Source: Armatimonadetes bacterium UBA1398
Lineage (GTDB): Bacteria; Armatimonadota; Zipacnadia; UBA1398
Reading direction: 5' to 3'
DNA length: 64,000 bases
Assembly (NCBI GenBank): GCA_002305165.1
Contig: DBQI01000011.1
Coordinates: forward strand, 19,061-83,060
Shown here: piece by piece, positions 57,039 through 64,000 of the stretch
How positions within the stretch are numbered: position 1 is the first letter of the stretch
Layout: every line of letters begins with the position of its first letter
Notes under the pieces: generated by a model
Told to the model about the DNA's origin: nothing
Databases searched by the model: none
The model's input: the letters and a program-made list of their open reading frames with translations, nothing else
Program-made: the position numbers and the translations under genes

Positions 57039-59087
57039 ATGGCTGAGATCCCTCGCGCCGCTGTCATTGGCGCCGGGCCCGCGGGCCTGGCGGCAGCGCT
57101 GAAGCTGGCTGACGGCGGTTTGCGCGTACTGCTCCTCGACGCCGAGGACCGGCTCGGCGGCAGCCCCTTCGAGTTCGGGTGCAAGGCCACGGACCGCTGC
57201 GCCAACTGCTACGCCTGCCTGACCCTGCAGCAGATCCGCGACGTGCAGACTCATGAGTCCATCGAGGTCGTCACGGCCGCGCGCGTGACCGACCTGACCG
57301 GGCCGCCCGACGGCCGGGTGCTGCACATCGGCGACCGGCAAGAGCCCGTCTCGGGCGTCATCGTCGCAACGGGCTACCGTCTGGCGGAAGTGGAAACCGC
57401 TCGACCGGACTACGGGCTCGGCGCGGTCCCGGGCGTTGGCACGGCGCTGGAGCTCGAGAAGCGCTTCAGAAGCGGATCGCTCGGCGACAGTCCTCCGCGC
57501 ACCCTGGCCTTCGTGCAGTGCGCCGGCAGCAGGGACAGCGCGATCGGGCGCGACTACTGCTCCCGAGTATGCTGCACCTATGCCCTCCGGCTCGCGCGCG
57601 CCATTCACCATCGCATCCCCGAGATCGAGATGACCCTCTTCTACCAGGATCTCACCCCTGCCGGCGCGGGTTTCGACGCCTTGGTGGCGGAGTGTGAGAG
57701 CATCATGGCCCTGCGCCGAGGGCTCCCCGCGAAGGTCTACCAGGAGCCCGGCGGCGCTCGGCCCATCGTGTGCCGCGCCGATACGCTCACGGGTCGGATC
57801 TCGGAGGAGCCCTACGATGAGGTGGCCCTCTCGGTGGGCCTGTGGGCGCGGGAGGATCCGGAGCTGGAGTCCGTCCTTGGACTGGCCAAGGACGAGCACG
57901 GGTTCTACGAGGGCAGCAGCCAGCACCGGGTCCTGCTGGCGGGCGCGTGCCGCGGGCCGATGTCCATCGGCGAGGCGTCCGAGGATGGCCGAGTCGCGGC
58001 GGCGGAGCTGCTCCGCCGTGTCGGAACCACCGTGCGCGGGGCCGTGGCGATCATCGGCGAGGATGAGCACGCCGAGGCCGTCGCCCGCAGGGAAGGCTTC
58101 GAGCCGGTGAGGGCGAGGGCCATGAGCGGCGTCGCGGGCGCCTTCATCGCCGAGACCGACGAGGCGGCTGTTCCGGTGGTGGGCGGCATCTTCGTGGGGC
58201 GTCGAGCCGATGCCGAGGAGGAGCCGCTGCCGCCCCATGTCCGGAGCCTCTACAGCAAGAGCGGTTACGGAAAGGCCCAGAGCGCTCGGCGGGTGGCGAT
58301 TCTGCTCGACTTCTGGGCACCTTACTCGCGGATAGCACATGAGAAGGCCCTGGAACTCGCGGCGTCCCGCACGGGCGAGAAGCAGCGAACGTGGATCCTC
58401 TGCCGTCACGCCTTCACGGGGGAGCAGGGGCTCGAGGCGCTGATGACTCAGGTTCGGGAGTCGGGAACCGCGATCATCCACCTCCCCGAAGCGCCCGAGG
58501 TGGAATCGGGCCTGCTGACCTACGTGGACCCGGGGATGGGGAAGCGGCAGGAGCTGAAGGTGGACTTGATTGTGGCCGCCCCAAGCCTCGGGCCGACGAG
58601 CGGCCAGCTCCTGGATCTCGACGCGCACCACCTGAACGGCAGGGCGCGCCTCGGGGCGGCGCATCCGACCGAGACGCCCGTGGAGGAGCTCCAGCCACCG
58701 AGCAACCCCCATCTAGGGCTCTCCGGAACCCCGCGCGAGGGGATCCATGTCATCGGGTGGCTGAGGGATCCGGGCGCCTCGCGGGAGGCCGCGCGGCGTG
58801 CGGAGGCGGCTGCGCTCGCCGATCTGGCGACGCCGCGGCAAGGGGGCCGCGCCGAGGTGGATCCCGCCAAGTGCGCGATCTGCCTAACGTGCATCCGCGC
58901 GTGCCCGCACAGCGCTCCGGTGGCCATCTACGATGAGGAGCGGGAGAGGGACGTGAGCTTCATCCAACCCGAGGCGTGCGTGAGTTGCGGGCTCTGTGTC
59001 AGCCTATGCCCCGCCTCCGCGATCAGCCACTCGAACCACTCGGACGAATCAATCGCGCGGAACCTGGAGGAGCTCCATGCTGAGTAA
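57039..59087 (+). CDS. hdrA: Heterodisulfide reductase subunit A-like (HdrA)
   Basis: FAD and Fe-S protein that accepts and splits electrons in Hdr complexes. The FAD loop is VIGAGPAGLAAALKLADGG (residues 9-27). Cysteines in KATDRCANCYACLTLQQIRD form the N-terminal cluster site, and the HdrA mark FVQCAGSRDSAIGRDYCSRVCC is near residue 165. Two C-terminal [4Fe-4S] ferredoxin motifs, CAICLTCIRACP and CVSCGLCVSLCP (near 610 and 650), complete it. At 682 aa it is of normal size. It heads the operon hdrA-mvhD-metV-metF-hdrC-hdrB, in which every gene overlaps the next by 4-11 bases. Confidence 0.9.
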   Translation: MAEIPRAAVIGAGPAGLAAALKLADGGLRVLLLDAEDRLGGSPFEFGCKATDRCANCYACLTLQQIRDVQTHESIEVVTAARVTDLTGPPDGRVLHIGDRQEPVSGVIVATGYRLAEVETARPDYGLGAVPGVGTALELEKRFRSGSLGDSPPRTLAFVQCAGSRDSAIGRDYCSRVCCTYALRLARAIHHRIPEIEMTLFYQDLTPAGAGFDALVAECESIMALRRGLPAKVYQEPGGARPIVCRADTLTGRISEEPYDEVALSVGLWAREDPELESVLGLAKDEHGFYEGSSQHRVLLAGACRGPMSIGEASEDGRVAAAELLRRVGTTVRGAVAIIGEDEHAEAVARREGFEPVRARAMSGVAGAFIAETDEAAVPVVGGIFVGRRADAEEEPLPPHVRSLYSKSGYGKAQSARRVAILLDFWAPYSRIAHEKALELAASRTGEKQRTWILCRHAFTGEQGLEALMTQVRESGTAIIHLPEAPEVESGLLTYVDPGMGKRQELKVDLIVAAPSLGPTSGQLLDLDAHHLNGRARLGAAHPTETPVEELQPPSNPHLGLSGTPREGIHVIGWLRDPGASREAARRAEAAALADLATPRQGGRAEVDPAKCAICLTCIRACPHSAPVAIYDEERERDVSFIQPEACVSCGLCVSLCPASAISHSNHSDESIARNLEELHAE

Positions 59088-59463
59088 GGACACCGTGGCG
59101 TTCCTGTGCGCGAACGGCGGGCAGCTCCTCGACGCGGCCTACCCCGAGGTGCTCGGTGACGCCGTTCGCGTGCCCATTCCCTGCGCATCGCGCCTGGATG
59201 TGGTTCACGTGCTGCGCGCCGTGGAGCAGGGGGCTCGAAGGGTCCTCGTGGTGGCATGCCCCGCAGGCAACTGCCGGTCCATGGTAGGCCCTGATGAGGC
59301 CGAGAGGCGCCTGCATCGGGCCGCGGCGCTGCTGCGGGAGGCCGGCTCACATGCTCAGTGCATCCTGGCTCGGGCCGCGGCGAACGCGCCCGAGGACTTG
59401 AGAAGCACCCTCGCCGCTAGCCTCGAGGATGCGGCGAACCAGATCGAGGAGGCCCCCGCATGA
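59077..59463 (+). CDS. MvhD/FlpD-like hydrogenase iron-sulfur subunit
   Basis: A small electron-transfer subunit (128 aa) that links HdrA to an electron donor. IPCASRLDVVHVLRAVEQGARRVLVVACPAGNCRSMVGPDEAERR matches, in spaced pieces, the C-S/G-R-x-D and GCHxGDCHY parts of MvhD. The N-terminal Cys-x-x-Cys of the family is reduced to FLCANGG, so the [2Fe-2S] site looks altered. ATG 59077 follows GGAGGAG and overlaps hdrA by 11 bases. Position between hdrA and metV supports the call. Confidence 0.78.
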   Translation: MLSKDTVAFLCANGGQLLDAAYPEVLGDAVRVPIPCASRLDVVHVLRAVEQGARRVLVVACPAGNCRSMVGPDEAERRLHRAAALLREAGSHAQCILARAAANAPEDLRSTLAASLEDAANQIEEAPA

Positions 59464-60149
59464 TCGTCGCGGACCGCAAGCCCCTGGACGAGATACTGGA
59501 GATGGTTGGGGATGCGAACCGCATCCTCGTCTCGGCATGCAACACCTGCGTCACCGTGTGCTTGGCCGGCGGCCGTCGCGAGGCGGCCGTACTCGCCTCG
59601 CAGATCCGCATCCATGCCCAGGAGGCGGGGCGGACCGTAGAGGTGCGTGAGAACTGCCTGGAACGGCACTGCGACGCGGAGTTCCTCGCCGAGCTGGCGG
59701 GCGAGCTGGAATGGGCCGATGTCATGGTCTCCACCGCCTGCGGGGTGGGGGTCAACCTCGCCTCGGAGGTCTACCCCTCGGCCCGCATCATCCCCGGGCT
59801 GAACACGAGCTTCTTCGGGGCGACAGACGCGCCCGGGCGCTGGCTAGAGATGTGTGGGGGGTGTGGCGACTGTGTCCTCCACCGCACGGGCGGGATCTGC
59901 CCGATCGTGCGATGCGCCAAGTCGATCCTGAATGGGCCCTGCGGCGGGAGCCAGGATGGCAAGTGCGAGGTCGATCCCGACACGACGTGCGCGTGGCAGG
60001 AGATCATCGACCGGCTCGCACTCCAGGGGCGCTCGGCCGAGCTTGAGGCCGTGGAGCCGGTCAAGGACTGGGGCACCAGCCACTCCGGCGGGCGACGGCG
60101 GCGCATCGTGGACGAGGTCTTCCAGGCCGAAGGGGAGGGGGAGGCGTGA
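59460..60149 (+). CDS. metV: MetV-like methylenetetrahydrofolate reductase zinc/Fe-S subunit
   Basis: Partner of MetF in acetogen-type methylene-THF reductases, binding zinc and probably a [4Fe-4S] cluster. It is rich in cysteines: SACNTCVTVCLAGG (near residue 27), NCLERHCD, and the C-terminal cluster MCGGCGDCVLHRTGGICPIVRCAK with NGPCGGSQDGKCEV and TTCAW. The latter is the 'methylene-THF reductase C-terminal' domain mark. 229 aa. The stop overlaps metF by four bases. Confidence 0.85.
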   Translation: MIVADRKPLDEILEMVGDANRILVSACNTCVTVCLAGGRREAAVLASQIRIHAQEAGRTVEVRENCLERHCDAEFLAELAGELEWADVMVSTACGVGVNLASEVYPSARIIPGLNTSFFGATDAPGRWLEMCGGCGDCVLHRTGGICPIVRCAKSILNGPCGGSQDGKCEVDPDTTCAWQEIIDRLALQGRSAELEAVEPVKDWGTSHSGGRRRRIVDEVFQAEGEGEA

Positions 60150-61144
60150 TGACAGCCCAGGCGCCAGCGGAAGGTATGGTAGTGGGATCGAACCTGGAGC
60201 GGGTGCTCCGGGCCGGTCACTTCGCGGTGTGCGGCGAGATGGGCCCGCCTCAGAGCTGCTCGGCCCAGGCCGTCCTGAACAAGGTCTCGCTCTTCAAGGG
60301 CAACGTCGATGCCGTGAATCTCACGGACAACCAGACCGCCATCGTGCGGATGTCCTCCATCGCCGCGGCGAAGCTGATCCTGGATGAAGGCCTGGAGCCG
60401 ATCATCCAGATGACGGTGCGAGACCGGAACCGCATCGGCCTCCAGTCCGACCTGCTGGGAGCGGCCGCGCTGGGAATCCGCAACGTTCTCTGCCTCTCGG
60501 GCGACCACATGCGCTTCGGGAACCATGGGTCCGCGAAGGCCGTGTACGACATCGATTCAGTGCAACTGGTGAACACGGTCCACCGGATGCGGGAGGAGTC
60601 GCTGCTCATCTGCGGCGACGGCACTCCGCCCAAACCCCGGAAGCCGGACGCGCCCTGGAACAATGTGCCCACTCCGCTGTTTGTGGGCGCCGCGAGCAAC
60701 CCCTTCGGCGATCCTCTGGAGTTCCGCGTGGTTCGACTCGCCAAGAAGATCGCGGCGGGCGCGGACTTCATCCAGACCCAAGCCATCTACGATCTGCCGC
60801 GGTTCGAGCGGTTCATGGCGATGGTTCGCGACCGCGGGCTCCATGAGAAGGTCTTCATCATGGCCGGCGTGCTGCCCGTCAAGTCGCCGCGCGCCCTCAC
60901 CTACATGCGCGATGACGTGCCTGGGATGTCCATCCCCGAGGAACTCGTGAAGCGCATGGAGGGCGCCGAGGACAAGGAGGAAGAGGGCATCGCGATGTGC
61001 GTGGAGATCATCGAGCGGGTCCGCGCGATCGAGGGTGTCCGGGGGGTCCATATCATGCCTCCCATGTGGGAGAAGGTGATCCCGGCGATCGTCAGCCGGG
61101 CTGGGCTCCTTCCCCGACCGACCTTCGAGGGTGAGCCGGCGTGA
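60146..61144 (+). CDS. metF: 5,10-methylenetetrahydrofolate reductase (MetF)
   Basis: FAD enzyme reducing methylene-THF to methyl-THF. Landmarks include FAVCGEMGPPQ, VDAVNLTDNQTAIVRMSS, LEPIIQMTVRDRNRIGLQSDLLGAAALGIRNVLCLSGD (FAD/folate loop), FVGAASNPFGDP and GADFIQTQAIYDLPRFERFM. The length of 332 aa is slightly longer than E. coli MetF. The gene order with metV and hdrABC-mvhD matches the multi-subunit acetogen enzyme in which Hdr subunits supply low-potential electrons; that coupling is inferred here from context. Confidence 0.92.
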   Translation: MMTAQAPAEGMVVGSNLERVLRAGHFAVCGEMGPPQSCSAQAVLNKVSLFKGNVDAVNLTDNQTAIVRMSSIAAAKLILDEGLEPIIQMTVRDRNRIGLQSDLLGAAALGIRNVLCLSGDHMRFGNHGSAKAVYDIDSVQLVNTVHRMREESLLICGDGTPPKPRKPDAPWNNVPTPLFVGAASNPFGDPLEFRVVRLAKKIAAGADFIQTQAIYDLPRFERFMAMVRDRGLHEKVFIMAGVLPVKSPRALTYMRDDVPGMSIPEELVKRMEGAEDKEEEGIAMCVEIIERVRAIEGVRGVHIMPPMWEKVIPAIVSRAGLLPRPTFEGEPA

Positions 61145-61650
61145 ACGACTTCACCGACGCGATCAACGCCATCTCCCAGACCAACGTGATGCGGTGCTAC
61201 CAGTGCGGGCGCTGTTCGGGCAACTGCCCCATGGCTCATGAGATGGATCTGCTGCCCCATCAGGTGATCCAGCACGCGCTCATGGGCGACCGGCAGGTGT
61301 GCGAGACGAAGTCGATCTGGCTCTGCGACGGCTGCCACACGTGCACGGAACGGTGTCCCCGGGGGATCGACATCGCTGGCGTGATCGACGCGCTGCGCAT
61401 GGTCACCACGAGCCGGGAGATGCCACTGGCGAAGTTCAACGAGTCGATCCTGACGGGGGTGCGACGGACGGGCCGGCTCAACGAGGTGATCCTCGGCATC
61501 CACTTCAATCTCACCGCGAAACGTGGGTTGTTCAATGGAGTCGGGGACGCCATGCGGCTGTTCCGTAAGGGCAAGCTGCCCATCATCCCCCACAGAGGCG
61601 CGAACCTGTCGAAGCTGATGGACAAGGTCCGTGGGGGTGAGGGGCGATGA
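61141..61650 (+). CDS. hdrC: Heterodisulfide reductase subunit C-like (HdrC)
   Basis: Small Fe-S subunit linking HdrA to HdrB. Two [4Fe-4S] ferredoxin motifs are present: CYQCGRCSGNCPM (near residue 19) and CDGCHTCTERCPRGID (near 62), followed by a helical C-terminus with basic stretches. 169 aa. The start overlaps metF (ending 61144) by four bases and the end overlaps hdrB by four, so all are co-translated. Confidence 0.92.
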   Translation: MNDFTDAINAISQTNVMRCYQCGRCSGNCPMAHEMDLLPHQVIQHALMGDRQVCETKSIWLCDGCHTCTERCPRGIDIAGVIDALRMVTTSREMPLAKFNESILTGVRRTGRLNEVILGIHFNLTAKRGLFNGVGDAMRLFRKGKLPIIPHRGANLSKLMDKVRGGEGR

Positions 61651-62489
61651 AGCTCGCCTACTTCCCGGGATGCGCGGCCACGGGCACGGGGCGAGAGCTG
61701 AACTCGTCCACGCTGGCTGCCTGCCAGGCCTACGGCATCGAGCTCGCGGAGATACCGAACTGGGTGTGTTGCGGCGCCTCGGCGGCCCACATGACCCACC
61801 CCAATCTGGCCCGTGCCCTTCCCGCCGTCTCGCTGGCGAAGGCGGCGACCATGGACGTGGAAGGCGTGCTCACCGCCTGCGCCGCCTGCTACAACCGGCT
61901 GCGGCTGGTGGAGCTTGAGTGCAAGGAGTCCGACGCGGCGCGGCAGGAGATCGAGGCGCTCGCCGACGTGAAGCTCGAAGCCGTGCCGCCCGTGCGTCAC
62001 ATCATCGAGGTCTTCGACCCCGCCCAGGTCGCCGCGAAGCGATCGCGGGCCATGTCGAGCCTGAGGGTGGCGTGCTACTACGGATGTCTGCTCACGCGGC
62101 CAAAGGAGGTCTCCCTGGACCCGAACACGGTGAACCCGAGGGTGCTCGATGACCTGATTCGGGCCTGTGGCGCGGAGACGGTGGAGTGGCCCTTCAAGAC
62201 GGAGTGCTGCGGGGCATCCCTCGTGTTGCCCCAGCCCGAGTCGGTGGCGCGGCTATCGGGCCGACTGCTCGACGCCGCGCAAGCCTGCGGGGCCGAGGCC
62301 ATCGTGGTGGCCTGCCCCCTCTGCCACAGCAATCTCGACCTGATGCAGCCAACGGCAAGGCGGGCGTTGGCTACAGCCTCGCCGCTGCCGATCCTGTATC
62401 TCACCGAGCTGGTCGCCCTGGCGCTGGGGGCGCCTGAGTCCAAGCTCGACCTGGGCCGGCACACGGTCCCGGTACCGAGCCTCGCGTAG
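61647..62489 (+). CDS. hdrB: Heterodisulfide reductase subunit B-like (HdrB)
   Basis: Carries the noncubane [4Fe-4S] sites in two CCG domains. The first is YFPGCAATGTG, WVCCGASAAH and CAACYN; the second is ACYYGCLLTRP, ECCGASLVLP and CPLCHSNLD. All the paired cysteines of HdrB are therefore intact, suggesting real redox catalysis rather than a degenerate copy. 280 aa, normal. It is the last gene of the operon. What disulfide, or other acceptor, it uses in this organism is unknown; with MetFV alongside it may pass electrons to methylene-THF. Confidence 0.92.
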   Translation: MKLAYFPGCAATGTGRELNSSTLAACQAYGIELAEIPNWVCCGASAAHMTHPNLARALPAVSLAKAATMDVEGVLTACAACYNRLRLVELECKESDAARQEIEALADVKLEAVPPVRHIIEVFDPAQVAAKRSRAMSSLRVACYYGCLLTRPKEVSLDPNTVNPRVLDDLIRACGAETVEWPFKTECCGASLVLPQPESVARLSGRLLDAAQACGAEAIVVACPLCHSNLDLMQPTARRALATASPLPILYLTELVALALGAPESKLDLGRHTVPVPSLA

Positions 62490-62505
62490 CCTGCCGGCCG
62501 GGCCG

Positions 62506-63813
62506 CTAGATCCTCGGCAGCTCGTAGCCCTCTCTCCGGGGTCGGTCGAGGTGGCGGTTCGCCTCTTCGTCATCGAACCGCTCGGCGACGGGGTCCCATC
62601 GCACATGCCGGCCGACCCAGCGAGCGATGTTGCCGAGATGGCAGATCGTGCTCGACCGGTGCCCGATCTCGACATCGCACACGGGCTTCTCGCGGCTGTA
62701 GATGCACTCCAGCCAGTTCTCCATGTGGTTGTCGCTGACGTACAGCGGCACGGCGGGGTCGGCCATGGCACGCTCGGCGATCTCCGGCGGATCCGAGGTG
62801 ACCACATTGCGGTCGATGCGGATAGTGCCCTCATCGCCGATGAAGACCGCGCCCCCCGGGGGGCCATCGCCGAGTTCCATGACCGTGTCGCCGGGGTACC
62901 GCATGAAGACCTTGGGAGAGCTAGTGGCGGCCTCCCCGGGGCCTCGTCCCGTCGGCTCGGTATATGTCGGCGGATCGAAGTCCGGGCCCTCGGTCCAGAT
63001 CTCGAGGGGGCCATACTCGTCCATACCGAGTGCCCACTGCACTTGATCGAAGCCGTGGCTGCCCCATCCGGTCATCTCTCCCCCCGACCAGTCCACGAAG
63101 CTGATCCAACCGGGGTTCGCCCGCGGGGTGAAGATGTCCGTGTGGAAGCTCCTCGGCTGGGTGGGCCCGAACCACATGTCCCAGTCGAGCCCCTGGGGCA
63201 CATCCTGGGCAGGCAGTCCGCAGAGCCAAGGGCTGGGGTAGTTCGCCGCGATGACGCGGCGTATCCGCCCGATGGCGCCGTTGAGCACCAGCTCGCACCC
63301 CCTCCGGTTCGGCTCCATTGAGCGCTGCTGGCTGCCTGTCTGAAGCACCCGCCCATACTTGCGGACGGCCTCCACCATGAGCCGCCCCTCGCGGATGGTG
63401 TGACACATGGGCTTCTCGGCGTAGACGTCCTTGCCGGCCTGGCAGGCGTGGATAACTACCAACGCGCGCCAGTGGTCCGGGGTCGCGGTGAGAATCGCAT
63501 CCACGTCATCCCTGGCGAGGAGGTCCTGGTAATCCTGGTAGGCGGCGCAGCCGTACTTGGCGGCGACCTCCTGAGCCCTGGGCCAATAGGCGTCGGCGAC
63601 GGCAACGATCCGGGTCTTCTCCGAGGCGGCGGCCTGGGCGAGGATCGCCTGGCCCTGCCGTCCCACGCCGATCCCGGCGATGCCGATCTTCTCGTTCGGG
63701 GCCACTCGGCCATCCCGGGCGAGGACGGTTGAGGGCAGGATAGCGGGGAGCGCCGCGGCCGCGGATACAGCGGCCATGTGGCCAAGGAACTCTCGCCGGT
63801 TAGCGCGTGCCAT
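62506..63813 (-). CDS. Twin-arginine Gfo/Idh/MocA-family oxidoreductase
   Basis: NAD(P)-dependent sugar or inositol oxidoreductase exported folded by Tat. The signal RANRREFLGHMAAVSAAAALPAI has a twin Arg (RRxF). The Rossmann domain follows: IGIAGIGVGRQGQAIL (GxGxxG-like) near residue 43, then AILTATPDHWRALVVIHACQAGKDVYAEKPMCHT (EKP motif). The C-terminal domain has WSGGEMTGWGSHGFDQVQWALGMD. ATG 63813 starts the Tat signal, with AAGGAG upstream. 435 aa. This subgroup is abundant in Armatimonadota, Planctomycetota and relatives. Convergent with hdrB. Confidence 0.85.
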   Translation of the reverse strand: MARANRREFLGHMAAVSAAAALPAILPSTVLARDGRVAPNEKIGIAGIGVGRQGQAILAQAAASEKTRIVAVADAYWPRAQEVAAKYGCAAYQDYQDLLARDDVDAILTATPDHWRALVVIHACQAGKDVYAEKPMCHTIREGRLMVEAVRKYGRVLQTGSQQRSMEPNRRGCELVLNGAIGRIRRVIAANYPSPWLCGLPAQDVPQGLDWDMWFGPTQPRSFHTDIFTPRANPGWISFVDWSGGEMTGWGSHGFDQVQWALGMDEYGPLEIWTEGPDFDPPTYTEPTGRGPGEAATSSPKVFMRYPGDTVMELGDGPPGGAVFIGDEGTIRIDRNVVTSDPPEIAERAMADPAVPLYVSDNHMENWLECIYSREKPVCDVEIGHRSSTICHLGNIARWVGRHVRWDPVAERFDDEEANRHLDRPRREGYELPRI

Positions 63814-63893
63814 AGGAATCGCTCCTTCTCGTTGATCGTCGGACGTTCTCACGTCACGCTCTTCTAGCGCGTGCGTGAGCCCTCCTGCCCCCG

Positions 63894-64000
63894 CTAGGGC
63901 ATGGTCGGCGCCGTTCCCTGGCCATCCGTGAGCCGCACTTCGACGGTCTCTCCCGTCGAGTACCGCGCCACTAGCCCGTCCCTGCCGTAAGGATCGCTGA
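63894..64000 (-). CDS. C-terminal fragment of a gene continuing past the window
   Basis: A minus-strand frame is open from the right edge to a TAG at 63894-63896. It encodes about 34 residues (GRDGLVARYSTGETVEVRL and TDGQGTAPTMP) with beta-strand-like alternation. It lies upstream of the oxidoreductase on the same strand, so an operon is possible. Too short to name. Confidence 0.45.
   Translation of the reverse strand, partial: SDPYGRDGLVARYSTGETVEVRLTDGQGTAPTMP

Noticed and set aside
57039..59087. HdrA as a selenoprotein
   Set aside because: The frame is uninterrupted and its cluster motifs carry Cys codons; no in-frame TGA was seen.
1..64000. Prophage, insertion sequence, CRISPR array or rRNA operon
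   Set aside because: No transposase, integrase, repeat-spacer pattern, att-like repeats or rRNA sequence could be found by reading the window.

Overview
The window is a chromosomal segment of a GC-rich, double-membraned bacterium. Evidence for an outer membrane is an LptD/OstA-like beta-barrel protein, an MCE (MlaD-type) protein with its ABC ATPase, and many signal-peptide or lipobox proteins. RNA decay genes are of the RNase Y/YmdB/YhaM type more usual in Gram-positive relatives. Several protein types (DUF6785-like membrane protein, GH42-like and DUF4091/GH123-like secreted enzymes, twin-arginine Gfo/Idh/MocA oxidoreductase) are typical of Armatimonadota and neighbouring candidate phyla. I suggest such a lineage as an inference only. 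There is no CRISPR array, prophage, transposase or rRNA operon. Nearly every gene is intact and tightly packed, often with 1-4 base start/stop overlaps.

Layout. 1-7.8 kb: a winged-helix protein, thymidylate kinase, a SUKH/TPR-like protein, then on the minus strand RtcB RNA ligase, ribosomal protein L9 and an MCE/ABC lipid-transport pair. 7.9-13.6 kb: the housekeeping run cinA-thpR-recA-rny-ymdB; rny appears to start at a non-AUG codon behind a perfect Shine-Dalgarno and a structured intergenic region. 13.6-18.6 kb: an M20 dipeptidase, then selB, selA and tRNA-Sec (selC), so UGA is read as selenocysteine here. 18.6-24.9 kb: a metallophosphoesterase, an acetyltransferase, an ADP-ribosylglycohydrolase-like protein with altered active-site motifs, a sugar isomerase-like protein, and an ECF sigma/anti-sigma/RseB-like operon. 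25.1-28.2 kb: a membrane protein and LptD, divergent from the sigma operon.

28.2-29.9 kb: a translationally coupled ABC-type ATPase and TOPRIM-like protein, the best candidate for an undescribed defence-type or DNA-processing pair. 30-34.8 kb: secreted glycosidase, lipoprotein, secreted protein, diacylglycerol kinase-like enzyme. 34.8-38.1 kb: succinate dehydrogenase in the order sdhB-C-D-A with two similar membrane anchors. 38.4-44.2 kb: DUF6785-like membrane protein, large secreted glycosidase-like protein and a secreted protein. 44.2-48.3 kb: a metallopeptidase-like protein, glutamate dehydrogenase-like enzyme, an Arg/Gly-rich protein and a TolB-like propeller. 48.4-51.5 kb: small membrane or zinc proteins, TPR and SPOR-like proteins, and a YhaM-like 3'-5' exoribonuclease. 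51.5-57 kb: a methyltetrahydrofolate methyltransferase-like protein, a sialidase-like protein, a GT39-type glycosyltransferase and archaeal-type phosphoglycerate mutase.

57-62.5 kb: one operon hdrA-mvhD-metV-metF-hdrC-hdrB, which should encode a heterodisulfide-reductase-linked methylene-tetrahydrofolate reductase complex. With the nearby methyltransferase this indicates a methyl branch of one-carbon (Wood-Ljungdahl-like) metabolism in an organism that also has succinate dehydrogenase. The window ends with a twin-arginine Gfo/Idh/MocA oxidoreductase and the C-terminus of one more minus-strand gene.
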